Positions 6,267 to 15,179 of a stretch of 20,712 nucleotides of DNA are shown here, in pieces. Every line of letters begins with the position of its first letter. The stretch's first letter is position 1. The stretch comes from JAGTVB01 sp049282355 (GTDB lineage Bacteria; Pseudomonadota; Gammaproteobacteria; HK1), in assembly GCA_049282355.1 (NCBI GenBank), contig JBAPTW010000046.1, positions 1 to 20,712 of the forward strand, read 5' to 3'. A program made the translations under genes and the position numbers. The notes beneath the pieces are model-generated. The model saw only the letters and a list, made by a program, of their open reading frames with translations, did not search any database and had not been told where the DNA came from.

Positions 6267-7814
6267 GTGCGTGAGGGACAGCTGCTTCGATCGACGACAA
6301 CCGTCGGCATCAACACCCTGCTATCTAGGATTCTCGGCTTTGTCCGCGATATCATTATCGCCCGGTACTTCGGAGCAGGTCTGGGGGCTGATGCCTTTAT
6401 TGTTGCCTTCCGGATTCCCAATTTTTTGCGCCGTTTATTTTCGGAGGGGGCATTTTCGCAAGCCTTCGTGCCGGTGCTCTCCGAGTACAAAGCCACACGT
6501 TCTCTATCAGAGGTTCGACAGCTCAGCGATCACATGGTTGCCGTGCTCGGGAGCGGGCTGTTCGTGGTGACGCTGGTTGGTATCGTGGCGGCACCGCTGC
6601 TCGTTATGGTCTTTGCCCCAGGGTTTTTGGATCAAACGGACAAGTATGCGCTCACCACGGAGCTGCTTCGAATTACCTTCCCCTACCTGTTGTTTATCTC
6701 TCTGACCGCATTTGCCGGTGGCATTCTCAACACCTACGGGCGCTTTGGCGTGCCTGCATTCACGCCTCTATTGCTCAATGTCTCCCTCATCGCAGCGGCA
6801 ATTTGGATTGCACCTTTGCTCGAAACGCCCATTAAGGCCCTCGCGTGGGGGGTATTTATCGGTGGCATTTCGCAGTTGCTGTTTCAGATCCCATTTCTTT
6901 ATCAGTTGCGATTATTGCCGCGTCCCCGCTATGGAGGTGATTATGCCGGTGTTCGCAAGATCTTGCGGCTTATCCTGCCGGCGCTGTTCGGAGTGTCCGT
7001 TGCCCAAATCAATCTCCTCATCGACACCTTAATCGCCTCGTTTCTGGTGACGGGAAGTGTTTCTTGGCTGTACTTCTCGGATCGCCTGGTGGAGTTTCCC
7101 TTGGGGGTATTCGGCATCGCCCTGGCGACAGTAATACTTCCAAATCTCTCCCAGCAATATGCCAAAGGGTCGCCGGAAAATTTTTCGAACACCCTTGATT
7201 GGGCACTGCGGTGGGTAGTCCTGATTGCCTTGCCAGCGTCCATTGGTCTGGCGATCCTGGCGGGGCCGATGCTCGCAACGTTGTTTCACTATGGGGAATT
7301 CAGCGATCAGGATGTGCTTATGGCGAGCTTAAGTCTCACTGCTTATGCGGTTGGGCTGGTCGGCTTCGTGAGTATCAAGGTATTGGCTCCAGGTTACTAT
7401 GCCCGGCAGGAAATGCGCACCCCGGTGCGCATCGGGGTGATCACCATGGCAGTCAACCTGGCGTTAAACGTTATACTGGTATTTCCATTGGCGCATGCGG
7501 GGTTGGCGCTGGCCACGTCGCTGTCGGCATTCCTCAACGCAGTTCTCTTATACCGTGGCTTGCGACGGCAGGGGGGGTACTGTCCGGGGCCGGGGTGGCG
7601 TGGCTTTTTAACGCGCGTATTAATGGCTAACCTATTGCTTGGGTTAATGCTCTGGTTTGCCCGTGGGGAACTGGTCGATTGGCTTGCCTATGCCATGGGC
7701 GAACGGGTGTGGCGCCTCGCGATGCTGCTCCTTTCCGGCGTTGCGGTATATGTATTAGGTTTGCTGGCAGTGGGGCTAAAACCGCGGTCTTTGTCTTACG
7801 CCGTTAGCCCATGA
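6267..7814 (+). CDS. murJ: Lipid II flippase MurJ (MviN)
   Basis: Inner-membrane MOP-superfamily transporter that flips the peptidoglycan precursor lipid II to the periplasmic face. The GTG at 6267 is preferred: GAGG sits 8 nt upstream (6255-6258), and the product MREGQLLRSTTTVGINTLLS matches the family start. The frame is open back to an ATG at 6189, but that extension is atypical. From GTG it is 515 residues. Early signatures are RILGFVRDIIIARYFGAG, DAFIVAFRIPNFLRRLF and SEGAFSQAFVPVLSEYK, including the conserved cytoplasmic Arg-rich segments. About 14 hydrophobic segments follow. First gene of the murJ-ribF-ileS-lspA-fkpB-ispH block. Confidence 0.95.
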   Translation: MREGQLLRSTTTVGINTLLSRILGFVRDIIIARYFGAGLGADAFIVAFRIPNFLRRLFSEGAFSQAFVPVLSEYKATRSLSEVRQLSDHMVAVLGSGLFVVTLVGIVAAPLLVMVFAPGFLDQTDKYALTTELLRITFPYLLFISLTAFAGGILNTYGRFGVPAFTPLLLNVSLIAAAIWIAPLLETPIKALAWGVFIGGISQLLFQIPFLYQLRLLPRPRYGGDYAGVRKILRLILPALFGVSVAQINLLIDTLIASFLVTGSVSWLYFSDRLVEFPLGVFGIALATVILPNLSQQYAKGSPENFSNTLDWALRWVVLIALPASIGLAILAGPMLATLFHYGEFSDQDVLMASLSLTAYAVGLVGFVSIKVLAPGYYARQEMRTPVRIGVITMAVNLALNVILVFPLAHAGLALATSLSAFLNAVLLYRGLRRQGGYCPGPGWRGFLTRVLMANLLLGLMLWFARGELVDWLAYAMGERVWRLAMLLLSGVAVYVLGLLAVGLKPRSLSYAVSP

Positions 7815-7855
7815 CAAGTAGCGCCTGATCAACGAGACGGGGCCTGGGGTCCAAA

Positions 7856-8794
7856 GTGAAACTGATTCGGGGTTGGCACAACTTACGGGCCGAACATCGT
7901 GGCTGCGTTCTGACCATCGGAAATTTCGATGGGGTGCACCGTGGCCATCAGAGGGTGCTGACACAGCTCGGGGCGGTGGCGCGAGCCTATCAGCTGCCCT
8001 CCTTACTCATCATCTTCGAGCCACAGCCCCAGGAGTATTTCGTTCCTGGGCGCGCTCCCCCGCGGCTCACGCGCTTCAAGGAAAAGATGCTGGCGCTCAG
8101 CGTGTTGCCCATCGATCGCGTGCTCTGTCTGCGTTTTAACCAGACGCTCGCAAGGTTGTCGCCAGAGGTCTTCATCGAAGAACTGTTGGTGGGTGCGCTG
8201 GGTGCACGCCACGTCGTGGTCGGCGGCGACTTTCGTTTCGGCCGCGACCGACGCGGGGATGTCGCGATGCTGGAGCAGACGGGGCAGCGTTTTGGGTTTG
8301 ATGTGGCGCCCATGGAAACCTGCACTATTGATGGTCGGCGGGTCAGTAGCACCTGGGTGCGGACCGCTCTGGAGACTGGTGACTTTGCTACCGCGCGGGA
8401 ACTCCTTGGCCGCCCGTTTAGACTGTGTGGGCGGGTAGTGGCCGGAGACGGGCGCGGCCGCGGGCTTGGTTTTCCCACAGCAAATATTGCCTTGCATCGA
8501 AAATCCGTGCCGCTTTTCGGCGTACACATCGTTCGGGTTTACGGTATTGCCAAGCGGGCGTTACCGGGGGTGGCCAACATTGGGACTCGTCCTACCGTGG
8601 ACGGAAGCCGGTCTTCGGCGCTGCTGGAAGTGCACGTATTGGATTTTGCCCAAAACCTCTATGGTCGTGAGGTCGAGGTGGAATTTCTAAGCAGGCTTCG
8701 CGCTGAGCAACGCTTCGAGTCCCTGGAGGCGCTCACCGCGCAGATAGTGCGCGATGCCGAGGAGGCGAGGACCTATTTTGCGATTCATAGCTAA
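7856..8794 (+). CDS. ribF: Bifunctional riboflavin kinase / FAD synthetase
   Basis: Converts riboflavin to FMN and then FAD. It has 312 residues from a GTG start giving MKLIRGWHNLRAEHRGCVLT. The adenylyltransferase domain shows IGNFDGVHRGH (21-31), the nucleotide-binding HxGH-type motif, then VVGGDFRFG (121-129) and VSSTWVR (163-169). The riboflavin kinase domain shows GLGFPTANI (203-211) with the PTAN signature, and NIGTRPTVDG (241-250). It stands 41 nt after murJ, in conserved order before ileS. Confidence 0.96.
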   Translation: MKLIRGWHNLRAEHRGCVLTIGNFDGVHRGHQRVLTQLGAVARAYQLPSLLIIFEPQPQEYFVPGRAPPRLTRFKEKMLALSVLPIDRVLCLRFNQTLARLSPEVFIEELLVGALGARHVVVGGDFRFGRDRRGDVAMLEQTGQRFGFDVAPMETCTIDGRRVSSTWVRTALETGDFATARELLGRPFRLCGRVVAGDGRGRGLGFPTANIALHRKSVPLFGVHIVRVYGIAKRALPGVANIGTRPTVDGSRSSALLEVHVLDFAQNLYGREVEVEFLSRLRAEQRFESLEALTAQIVRDAEEARTYFAIHS

Positions 8795-8992
8795 CGCATC
8801 GCTACCGCAGAGAGAAACACCAACGACCGAGTCATTTTTCGGAGTGGCTACTTTTGCCCGGCACAGCCGCAGGAGCTTGCCACTTGGATCCTGCTGCAGC
8901 CTTCTCAATATCGACCACATCAAGGTCCATCGCCTTCAGTTTGCCCATCATCAACTCATCGCTCTTAACCACGAATGACTCTTTAGCGCCGC
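8795..8992. other. 198-nt gap between ribF and ileS
   Basis: No terminator, tRNA or intergenic repeat copy is seen. The minus strand carries a 60-codon frame (9014 to 8832) that intrudes into ileS. Its inner part (VVKSDELMMGKLKAMDLDVV, then DIEKAAAGSKWQ) looks protein-like but matches nothing I recognise. Whether this is a small gene, a remnant or chance is open. Confidence 0.3.
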
Positions 8993-11845
8993 ATGCCTGA
9001 CTACAAAAGAACATTAAATCTGCCGCAGACCGGCTTTCCCATGCGTGCCAATCTCACGGCACGTGAGCCCGAGCTGCTTGCGTATTGGGAAGAGATCGGA
9101 TTGTATGCCCGACTGCGTGCGGATCGACGCGACTGTGAGCGGTTTATCCTTCACGATGGTCCGCCTTATGCCAACGGCGACATCCATATTGGTCACGCCG
9201 TCAACAAAATCCTGAAGGACATCATCGTCAAGGCCCGCAGCCTAAACGGATTAGACGCGCCCTACGTGCCGGGATGGGACTGCCATGGCTTGCCCATCGA
9301 GCATAAGGTAGAACAGCGCCTCGGCAAGGCAGGCGAGCGGGTAGATGCGCCGGCTTTTCGAAAAGCCTGCCGAGAATATGCCTTAGCACAGGTTGCCCGC
9401 CAGCGAAGGGACTTTTGTAGGCTCGGCGTTATCGGCGATTGGGATCACCCTTATCTCACCTTAGATTTTAAGGTTGAAGCCGACATCATTCGGGCCTTGG
9501 GGCGTATCATCGCCGCGGGTCAGCTGGAGCGGGGCTTCAAGCCGGTACATTGGTGCACCGAGTGCGGTTCCGCCCTTGCTGAAGCGGAAGTGGAGTATGA
9601 GGACAAACACTCTGCTGCCATTGACGTTCGCTTTCCAGTGGTTGCTGGCGCGGATCTGCTCGCCCGATGTCGGACGCCGATCTCAGGCGATGCCCAGCCA
9701 GTGCCGTCGGTGGTGATTTGGACGACCACCCCATGGACACTTCCCGCCAATCATGCCGTCGCGCTGAATCCTGATCTTACCTATGCGTTGGTTGAGATGA
9801 GCTCCGCAGGCCCGTCGCGACACGACCGGGAGCAGGTGCTGATTGCCGATGAGCTGGTGACGTCGGTGATGCGCCGTTACGCAGTGGAGAATTTTGCAGT
9901 CGTTGGGCACTGTCGAGGCGCGGAGCTCGAGCACTTACAGCTTCGCCACCCTTTCTATGATCGCACGGTTCCCATCATTCTCGGCTCGCATGTCACCCTT
10001 GAAGCCGGCACCGGTGCGGTGCATACCGCGCCGGGTCATGGGCTGGATGACTATCTCGTAGGCCAACGTTACGGCTTGCCCGTGGACAACCCGGTTGGCC
10101 CCGACGGCCGGTTTATCCCAGGAACGAATTATGTAGAAGGGCAATTCGTGGCCTCTGCCAATGAGCGCATCATCGAGCTGCTGCGCGAACGGGGCGCGTT
10201 ACTGCACGTGGAAAGTGTGCGGCACAGCTATCCGCATTGCTGGCGTCACAAGACGCCGATCATTTTTCGCGCAACGCCTCAGTGGTTCATCAGCATGGAT
10301 AAGGGAAACCTACGACAGCAGGCGCTGCGAGCCATCCAGCAAGTCCAGTGGCAACCGGAGTGGGGCGAACGGCGCATCCAAGGTATGGTTGAGAATCGCC
10401 CGGATTGGTGCATCTCACGCCAACGCAGCTGGGGGGTACCCATCACGCTCTTCGTGCACAAAGAGTCAGGCGCTCTGCACCCGGAGACGGATCGGCTCAT
10501 TGGGCTGGTGGCGCAGCGGATCGAAGAAGCCGGTATCGAGGCGTGGTTCGGGCTGGCCGCGGAGGAACTGCTGGGTACGCAAAGCGAGCACTACCAAAAG
10601 GTCACGGATACGCTGGACGTGTGGTTCGACTCGGGCGTGACTCATTTCAGCGTGCTCGAGCGCCGCCCCGAGCTTCGGTTTCCGGCAGATCTTTACCTCG
10701 AAGGTTCGGACCAGCACCGCGGTTGGTTCCAATCCTCACTATTGACCTCTGTGGCGATGCGTGCAGTGGCGCCCTACCGCCAAGTGCTGACCCATGGCTT
10801 TACGGTGGATGCCGAGGGAATGAAGATGTCGAAGTCCCGAGGCAACGTCATCGCACCGCAGGAAGTGGTGAACACCCTGGGAGCGGATGTGCTGCGATTA
10901 TGGGTGGCAGCGACGGATTACAGTGCGGAAATGAGTGTCTCCGAAGAAATCCTTAAGCGCATGTCCGACGCCTATCGGCGACTGCGCAATACGGCGCGGT
11001 TTCTTCTCGGCAATCTCAATGGTTTTCACCCCGATACCGATGCTGTTGCCGTTGACCACATGCTGGCGCTCGATCGCTGGGCGGTTGGCCGGGCATGGCT
11101 GGTTCAACACGAAGTGAGGCAGGCCTATGACTCGAATCAGTTCCACCTGGTGTATCAGAAAGTACATAGTTTCTGTACTTTGGACATGGGCAATTTCTAC
11201 CTGGATGTGATCAAGGACCGGCTCTATACGACGTCCGCTGACGGGTTGCCTCGGCGCTCCGCCCAGACGGCGATGTATCACATTGTGCGTGCGCTGGTGC
11301 AGTGGCTGGCGCCGGTCTTAAGCTTTACCTGCGAAGAGATCTGGCGACATCTTCCAGGGACACCTCCCGGTAAGGAGTCGGTGTTCCTCGAGAAGTGGTA
11401 CCCAGAGCTCGCACCTCTGGATGACCACGATATGAGCATGCCGTTTTGGGACGATGTTCTTCAGGTCAGGGATGCGGTCAATAAAGAGCTCGAACGGCTG
11501 AGAATAGCGGGGAGCATCGGATCCGCCCTTGAAGCGGAGGTGGACTTATATTGTGAGCCGCGATTAAAAACGTTGCTCGATCGCTTGGAGGACGAGCTTC
11601 GTTTTGTGCTGATTACCTCTTACGCGCGGGTGCATCCCGCCGAGGCGCGTCCGCCATCGGCAATTCATACAGCGCTGAAGTCAGAGGAGCCGCTGTGGTT
11701 AACGGCGATGCCATCCACCCATGGTAAATGTGTTCGTTGTTGGCATCGTCGACAAGAGGTGAGTCATCACCCAGAGCATCCACAGCTGTGTGCCCGGTGT
11801 ATAGGCAACGTTGCCGGGGAGGGCGAAAGCAGACACTATGCATGA
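8993..11845 (+). CDS. ileS: Isoleucyl-tRNA synthetase (class Ia, bacterial type)
   Basis: Charges tRNA-Ile with isoleucine and edits mischarged Val. At 950 residues it is normal for the bacterial type with a C-terminal zinc finger. The Rossmann catalytic core shows PPYANGDIHIGHA, with HIGH at 65-68, and GMKMSKSRGN, with KMSKS at 611-615. The CP1 editing insertion (TTPWTLPANHAVALNP, about 243-258) has the Thr-rich editing motif and the later GTGAVHTAPGHG block. The C-terminal zinc-binding cysteines are C913, C916, C933 and C936. Start MPDYKRTLNLPQTGFPMRAN is canonical. It is followed by lspA after 21 nt. Confidence 0.98.
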   Translation: MPDYKRTLNLPQTGFPMRANLTAREPELLAYWEEIGLYARLRADRRDCERFILHDGPPYANGDIHIGHAVNKILKDIIVKARSLNGLDAPYVPGWDCHGLPIEHKVEQRLGKAGERVDAPAFRKACREYALAQVARQRRDFCRLGVIGDWDHPYLTLDFKVEADIIRALGRIIAAGQLERGFKPVHWCTECGSALAEAEVEYEDKHSAAIDVRFPVVAGADLLARCRTPISGDAQPVPSVVIWTTTPWTLPANHAVALNPDLTYALVEMSSAGPSRHDREQVLIADELVTSVMRRYAVENFAVVGHCRGAELEHLQLRHPFYDRTVPIILGSHVTLEAGTGAVHTAPGHGLDDYLVGQRYGLPVDNPVGPDGRFIPGTNYVEGQFVASANERIIELLRERGALLHVESVRHSYPHCWRHKTPIIFRATPQWFISMDKGNLRQQALRAIQQVQWQPEWGERRIQGMVENRPDWCISRQRSWGVPITLFVHKESGALHPETDRLIGLVAQRIEEAGIEAWFGLAAEELLGTQSEHYQKVTDTLDVWFDSGVTHFSVLERRPELRFPADLYLEGSDQHRGWFQSSLLTSVAMRAVAPYRQVLTHGFTVDAEGMKMSKSRGNVIAPQEVVNTLGADVLRLWVAATDYSAEMSVSEEILKRMSDAYRRLRNTARFLLGNLNGFHPDTDAVAVDHMLALDRWAVGRAWLVQHEVRQAYDSNQFHLVYQKVHSFCTLDMGNFYLDVIKDRLYTTSADGLPRRSAQTAMYHIVRALVQWLAPVLSFTCEEIWRHLPGTPPGKESVFLEKWYPELAPLDDHDMSMPFWDDVLQVRDAVNKELERLRIAGSIGSALEAEVDLYCEPRLKTLLDRLEDELRFVLITSYARVHPAEARPPSAIHTALKSEEPLWLTAMPSTHGKCVRCWHRRQEVSHHPEHPQLCARCIGNVAGEGESRHYA

Positions 11846-11866
11846 CTATGAGACATTGAACCTTCG

Positions 11867-12388
11867 ATGTGGCACGATTCTTGGCCTCCAGTGACGTCGT
11901 TAGTGACTCGTGATCGCCTTGTCCTGGTGAGGTGGTTAACCATCGCCGCGGCGGTTTTTTCGCTGGACCGAGCAACCAAGCATTGGGCCGTTGATTTGCT
12001 GCAGCCTTATCAGCCGGTACCGCTGGTGCCGTTTCTCAATCTGACGCTGGTGTACAATCCAGGTGCCGCGTTTAGTCTGCTAAGCGATGCGGGCGGCTGG
12101 CAGCGCTGGTTTTTCGCGATCTTCTCAGGCTTCGTGGCGCTCTTGCTACTGGTGTGGCTTCATCGACTTCCGCGGGACCAAGTATGGCTGCCCACTGCCG
12201 TTTCATTTATCCTCGGCGGTGCGTTGGGCAACCTGTGGGATCGGTTAACCCTTGGTTTTGTTGTGGATTTCATCGATGTCTACTATGGGCACTGGCATTG
12301 GCCGGCATTTAATGTTGCGGATGCGGCCATCAGTACAGGGGCAGTGATGTTATTATTGAGCGCTCTACGACCCGCTCCACAACGCTGA
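11867..12388 (+). CDS. lspA: Lipoprotein signal peptidase (signal peptidase II)
   Basis: Inner-membrane aspartyl protease that removes signal peptides from diacylglyceryl-prolipoproteins. It has 173 residues from ATG 11867; a GTG at 11891 would give about 165 and is an alternative. Four hydrophobic segments are visible. Motifs are SLDRATKHW (32-40), NPGAAFS (64-70), GGALGNLWDR (117-126), and the two catalytic aspartates in VVDFIDVYYG (D134) and FNVADAAI (D152). It sits in the conserved ileS-lspA-fkpB-ispH order. Confidence 0.96.
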   Translation: MWHDSWPPVTSLVTRDRLVLVRWLTIAAAVFSLDRATKHWAVDLLQPYQPVPLVPFLNLTLVYNPGAAFSLLSDAGGWQRWFFAIFSGFVALLLLVWLHRLPRDQVWLPTAVSFILGGALGNLWDRLTLGFVVDFIDVYYGHWHWPAFNVADAAISTGAVMLLLSALRPAPQR

Positions 12389-12433
12389 GGGTGCTTAAAT
12401 CCTATCTCATATACGCCAGACGCGTGCCGGCAA

Positions 12434-12895
12434 GTGCTGACGGGCATTGTGGTTGTGATTGAACCGATCATCGGGTTTGGGAGTGATATTTGCCTGCACT
12501 TTACGCTGCGTTTGAAAGAAAGCGCCCGGATTGCGGAGACGACTCGTGGCGAGGCGCCAATGCGTCTGACAGTGGGTGACGGTACGCTCCACCCAGGACT
12601 CGAGGCCGTGCTCTACGGGATGAAGGCAGGAGATATACGGCGTTTTCAATTAAGTCCGGACACCTACGGTTTTCGGGATCCGCAGAATATTCATCGCTTG
12701 CCTAGATATGAATTTACTGACGAGCTGGCATTGGAGCCGGGCAATGTGGTGGCGTTTGATCTGCCAAATGGTCAAGCAATCCCGGGCATGATCACCGCGG
12801 TTTCGGACGCCGAAGTCACCGTTGATTTTAATCACCCGCTGGCTGGAAGAGCCCTCGACTTTGAGGTGGAGATTTTGCAAGTGGGACGGTCATAG
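12434..12895 (+). CDS. fkpB: FKBP-type peptidyl-prolyl isomerase (SlpA/FkpB)
   Basis: Cytosolic prolyl isomerase/chaperone of the SlpA group with an inserted IF domain. It has 153 residues from GTG 12434; in-frame GTGs at 12449 and 12455 are equally possible starts, since the first residues are not conserved. Family blocks are LHFTLRLKESARIAETTRGE, LTVGDGTLHPGLEAVLYGMK, AGDIRRFQLSPDTYGFRDP, IPGMITAVSDAEVTVDFNHP and LAGRALDFEVEIL. The VDFNHPLAG motif is diagnostic. It lies 45 nt after lspA and 98 nt before ispH. Confidence 0.93.
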   Translation: MLTGIVVVIEPIIGFGSDICLHFTLRLKESARIAETTRGEAPMRLTVGDGTLHPGLEAVLYGMKAGDIRRFQLSPDTYGFRDPQNIHRLPRYEFTDELALEPGNVVAFDLPNGQAIPGMITAVSDAEVTVDFNHPLAGRALDFEVEILQVGRS

Positions 12896-12925
12896 GCTAG
12901 ACAGGAGTAACCTACCGTTCGTATC

Positions 12926-12988
12926 ATGGCGCGACTAATCGCGTTGTTTATCGAGGAAATGTTGAATCAGGGAAGAGCTCGGAAGTGA
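12926..12988 (+). other. Possible 20-codon leader ORF before ispH
   Basis: ATG at 12926 reads MARLIALFIEEMLNQGRARK and stops (TGA 12986-12988) 5 nt before the preferred ispH ATG. An AGGAG lies at 12903-12907 but is about 18 nt away, too far for a normal site. It could be chance or a translationally coupled leader. Confidence 0.2.
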
Positions 12989-12993
12989 CTATG

Positions 12994-13929
12994 ATGCAGG
13001 TATCATTGGCTAACCCGCGGGGTTTCTGTGCCGGCGTCGATCGCGCCATAGCGATCGTCGAGCGAGCATTAGAGCGCTTCGGGAGCCCCGTCTACGTTCG
13101 TCATGAAGTCGTCCACAACCGCACCGTGGTAGAGGAGCTCAAACGCAAGGGTGCAGTGTTCGTGGACGAATTGGATGCCGTTCCCGATGGAGGTATCGTG
13201 ATCTTTAGCGCCCACGGTGTATCTCAGGCCGTACGCCGCGATGCCGAATCCCGGGGGCTGCGTGTATTTGACGCCACTTGTCCTTTGGTAACCAAGGTGC
13301 ACATGGAGGTCGCGCGGTATCAAAAGGAGGGGCGGGAGTGTGTTTTAATCGGACACGCCGGACATCCTGAGGTCGAAGGAACGCTGGGTCAGTATGAAGA
13401 GCGCGGCATTGATAGAGGGGCAATGCACTTGGTGGAAAGTCCTGAGGACGTGCAGGCGCTGGATGTCAAGGATCCGGAGCGACTGGCCTTTGTGACTCAA
13501 ACTACCCTTTCCCTAGATGATACGGCAGATGTTATCGAGGCCCTTCGGGCTCGATTTCCATCCGTTATCGGACCGAAAAAGAACGACATTTGTTACGCCA
13601 CACAGAACCGGCAAGATGCCGTCAAGCTGCTGGCCCCACAATGCGACGTATTCATCGTCGTGGGATCTCAGAACAGCTCTAACTCAAACCGCCTGTGCGA
13701 GGTGGCTAGCAAACTAGGTACGCGCGCTTATCTTGTGGATAACGCTGATGATCTTGACCTAGATTGGGTGAAAGGTGCCCGACGGATAGGGGTTACCGCG
13801 GGTGCTTCAGCGCCGGAGGTGCTCGTCCAGGAGGTACTGCGGCGCCTCAAGGAATGGAATGCAACGGCTATCAAGGAGGCAGTGGGGAAGCCAGAGGACG
13901 TGGTTTTTTCCTTACCCAAAGGGCTTTAG
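12994..13929 (+). CDS. ispH: 4-hydroxy-3-methylbut-2-enyl diphosphate reductase (IspH/LytB)
   Basis: Iron-sulfur enzyme of the last MEP-pathway step, reducing HMBPP to IPP and DMAPP. The ATG at 12994 is preferred: it gives MQVSLANPRGFCAGVDRAIA, the usual N-terminus, and GGAAG lies 8 nt upstream. GTG 12985 and ATG 12991 are in frame. Cluster-binding cysteines are C12 (GFCAG), C96 (DATCPLV) and C200 (DICYATQNRQ); the first two match E. coli numbering. HPEVEG with the catalytic Glu (E126) and TQTTLS are present. Length is 311 residues. IspH supplies substrate for IspB, also in this window. The stop is 15 nt from the convergent PilZ gene. Confidence 0.97.
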   Translation: MQVSLANPRGFCAGVDRAIAIVERALERFGSPVYVRHEVVHNRTVVEELKRKGAVFVDELDAVPDGGIVIFSAHGVSQAVRRDAESRGLRVFDATCPLVTKVHMEVARYQKEGRECVLIGHAGHPEVEGTLGQYEERGIDRGAMHLVESPEDVQALDVKDPERLAFVTQTTLSLDDTADVIEALRARFPSVIGPKKNDICYATQNRQDAVKLLAPQCDVFIVVGSQNSSNSNRLCEVASKLGTRAYLVDNADDLDLDWVKGARRIGVTAGASAPEVLVQEVLRRLKEWNATAIKEAVGKPEDVVFSLPKGL

Positions 13930-13944
13930 ATCCTTAGATCCTTT

Positions 13945-14754
13945 CTACGCGGTGCGAAGCTGGTTGCCGGCAGAAGTTTTATCAAGCTGAAGTGGCGATC
14001 GGGTTAAGCTGGGGTCGGGGTGGTTGGCGAGATCCTCGAGTTGACGATGTATGATGTAATCGACTAGATCTTCATGGTCCTGCTCGAATTGCCCAGTATA
14101 TTCCGCATCAAACTGCAAGCCATAGCACACGTTGCTGCCGTGAAGTGTTCGGTGCCGTATTCGGCCGGCGAGCTTAAGCGACCGTGTACTGGTAGGTGGG
14201 CGTAGCGTCATGCTTAAGGCCCCAACGTCCGTGAGGCTTGGGTTTGTGCTCGATGAAAGAAGGACACTGAGTCCTGTCGCAGAGACATCGTTGAGCTGAG
14301 CAGTGACAATGGGTGGAGCAGATGCTTCGAGGCTGGCGATGGTGACGGGAATAGGTTCTGCGGGAAGAGGCTTAACCCGAAACGCATTGCGCCGGTTGAA
14401 CAACCCGTAGAACTCCTCGGCAAATCGCATATTCACCATATTTTTGAGCTGGAATCGAAAACCGTAACGCCAATGTTTGCCCATTAGGTTACGAGAACGC
14501 ACGGTTGCCCTTAAAGCTACCGGCTCGGTCTGATTCCGGGGTGTAAACGGAAAGGCTACGCTTTCGCCTAGAGACAAAACCGGAGCAACACTTCGGAGAA
14601 CGCGAATTGCGACACCTTGCGCGCTAATGTCGACGGCCTCCCCAACAAGCCCGTCACCACTGTCGGTCCAAAGAGCGACCTCAACCTGATTCTCCTCGCC
14701 AAGCGTCATCCGATATAATTGGCGACGTTCTTGTGTAAGCTCGCTGGAATGCAT
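13945..14754 (-). CDS. Tandem PilZ-domain protein (likely c-di-GMP effector)
   Basis: A 269-residue soluble protein with two PilZ-like units. Unit 1 shows the RxxxR motif in RRQLYR (R11, R15) and the DxSxxG motif DISAQG (42-47). Unit 2 shows RRNAFR (R122, R126) and DVSATG (156-161), then a beta-rich stretch ending HRTLHGSNVCYGLQF. Both sets of c-di-GMP ligands look intact. There is no enzymatic or membrane domain; the C-terminus (about 225-269) is charged and probably flexible. PilZ proteins bind c-di-GMP and alter motility, polysaccharide export or pilus function. The locus is about 1.8 kb from polysaccharide genes on the other strand, which is suggestive only. The start ATG at 14754 has an AGGGAGAA-type site upstream. 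Confidence 0.85.
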   Translation of the reverse strand: MHSSELTQERRQLYRMTLGEENQVEVALWTDSGDGLVGEAVDISAQGVAIRVLRSVAPVLSLGESVAFPFTPRNQTEPVALRATVRSRNLMGKHWRYGFRFQLKNMVNMRFAEEFYGLFNRRNAFRVKPLPAEPIPVTIASLEASAPPIVTAQLNDVSATGLSVLLSSSTNPSLTDVGALSMTLRPPTSTRSLKLAGRIRHRTLHGSNVCYGLQFDAEYTGQFEQDHEDLVDYIIHRQLEDLANHPDPSLTRSPLQLDKTSAGNQLRTA

Positions 14755-15110
14755 CTCTGGTTCTCCCTTTCATCCCCCGCGGCGAGCGAAGGCCGGTACG
14801 AATGAGCCTATCGCGGTAGCGGCAATAGCCGTTATTTGCCAGATCGATAACTTCTAGTCAAAGCTGAATTAGCCCCCAGATAATTCTCAAGGCACTGTTG
14901 TGCTGCGGGTTCGTTGTCGTATCGGCAATCACAGCAGAATTTTGAGGCGAACGACGAGGCAGGAATCTGACAAAGCACGTCTTTCGATGGTATCAGCTAA
15001 AGCACGAGAGGCGGGGAAAAGCTAGAGCCCCAGTTCCATAGCAATCCGCCGATTGATCCCCAATGCTCAATGTAAGGAACGAACAACGTAGATTTCAAAA
15101 CAGCTTCTCA

Positions 15111-15140
15111 AGGGTCGGTGGACTCAGGGTCGGTGGACTC
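15111..15140 (+). repeat. 15-bp perfect tandem duplication
   Basis: AGGGTCGGTGGACTC occurs twice back to back in non-coding sequence, just after the isolated AACAGCTTCT. No further units are seen. Confidence 0.9.
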
Positions 15141-15179
15141 TTCCGATTTATACACGTTTTTCCTTGCTATAAGAGCGGA

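Noticed and set aside
15009..15060. Minus-strand tail reading LGINRRIAMELGL then stop, reminiscent of a helix-turn-helix C-terminus
   Set aside because: A stop lies just two codons upstream of it, and no extended homologous frame was found in the neighbouring sequence, so chance cannot be excluded.
15055..15150. Possible CRISPR-like or iterated repeat array
   Set aside because: Only two abutting 15-bp units without spacers; a simple tandem duplication.
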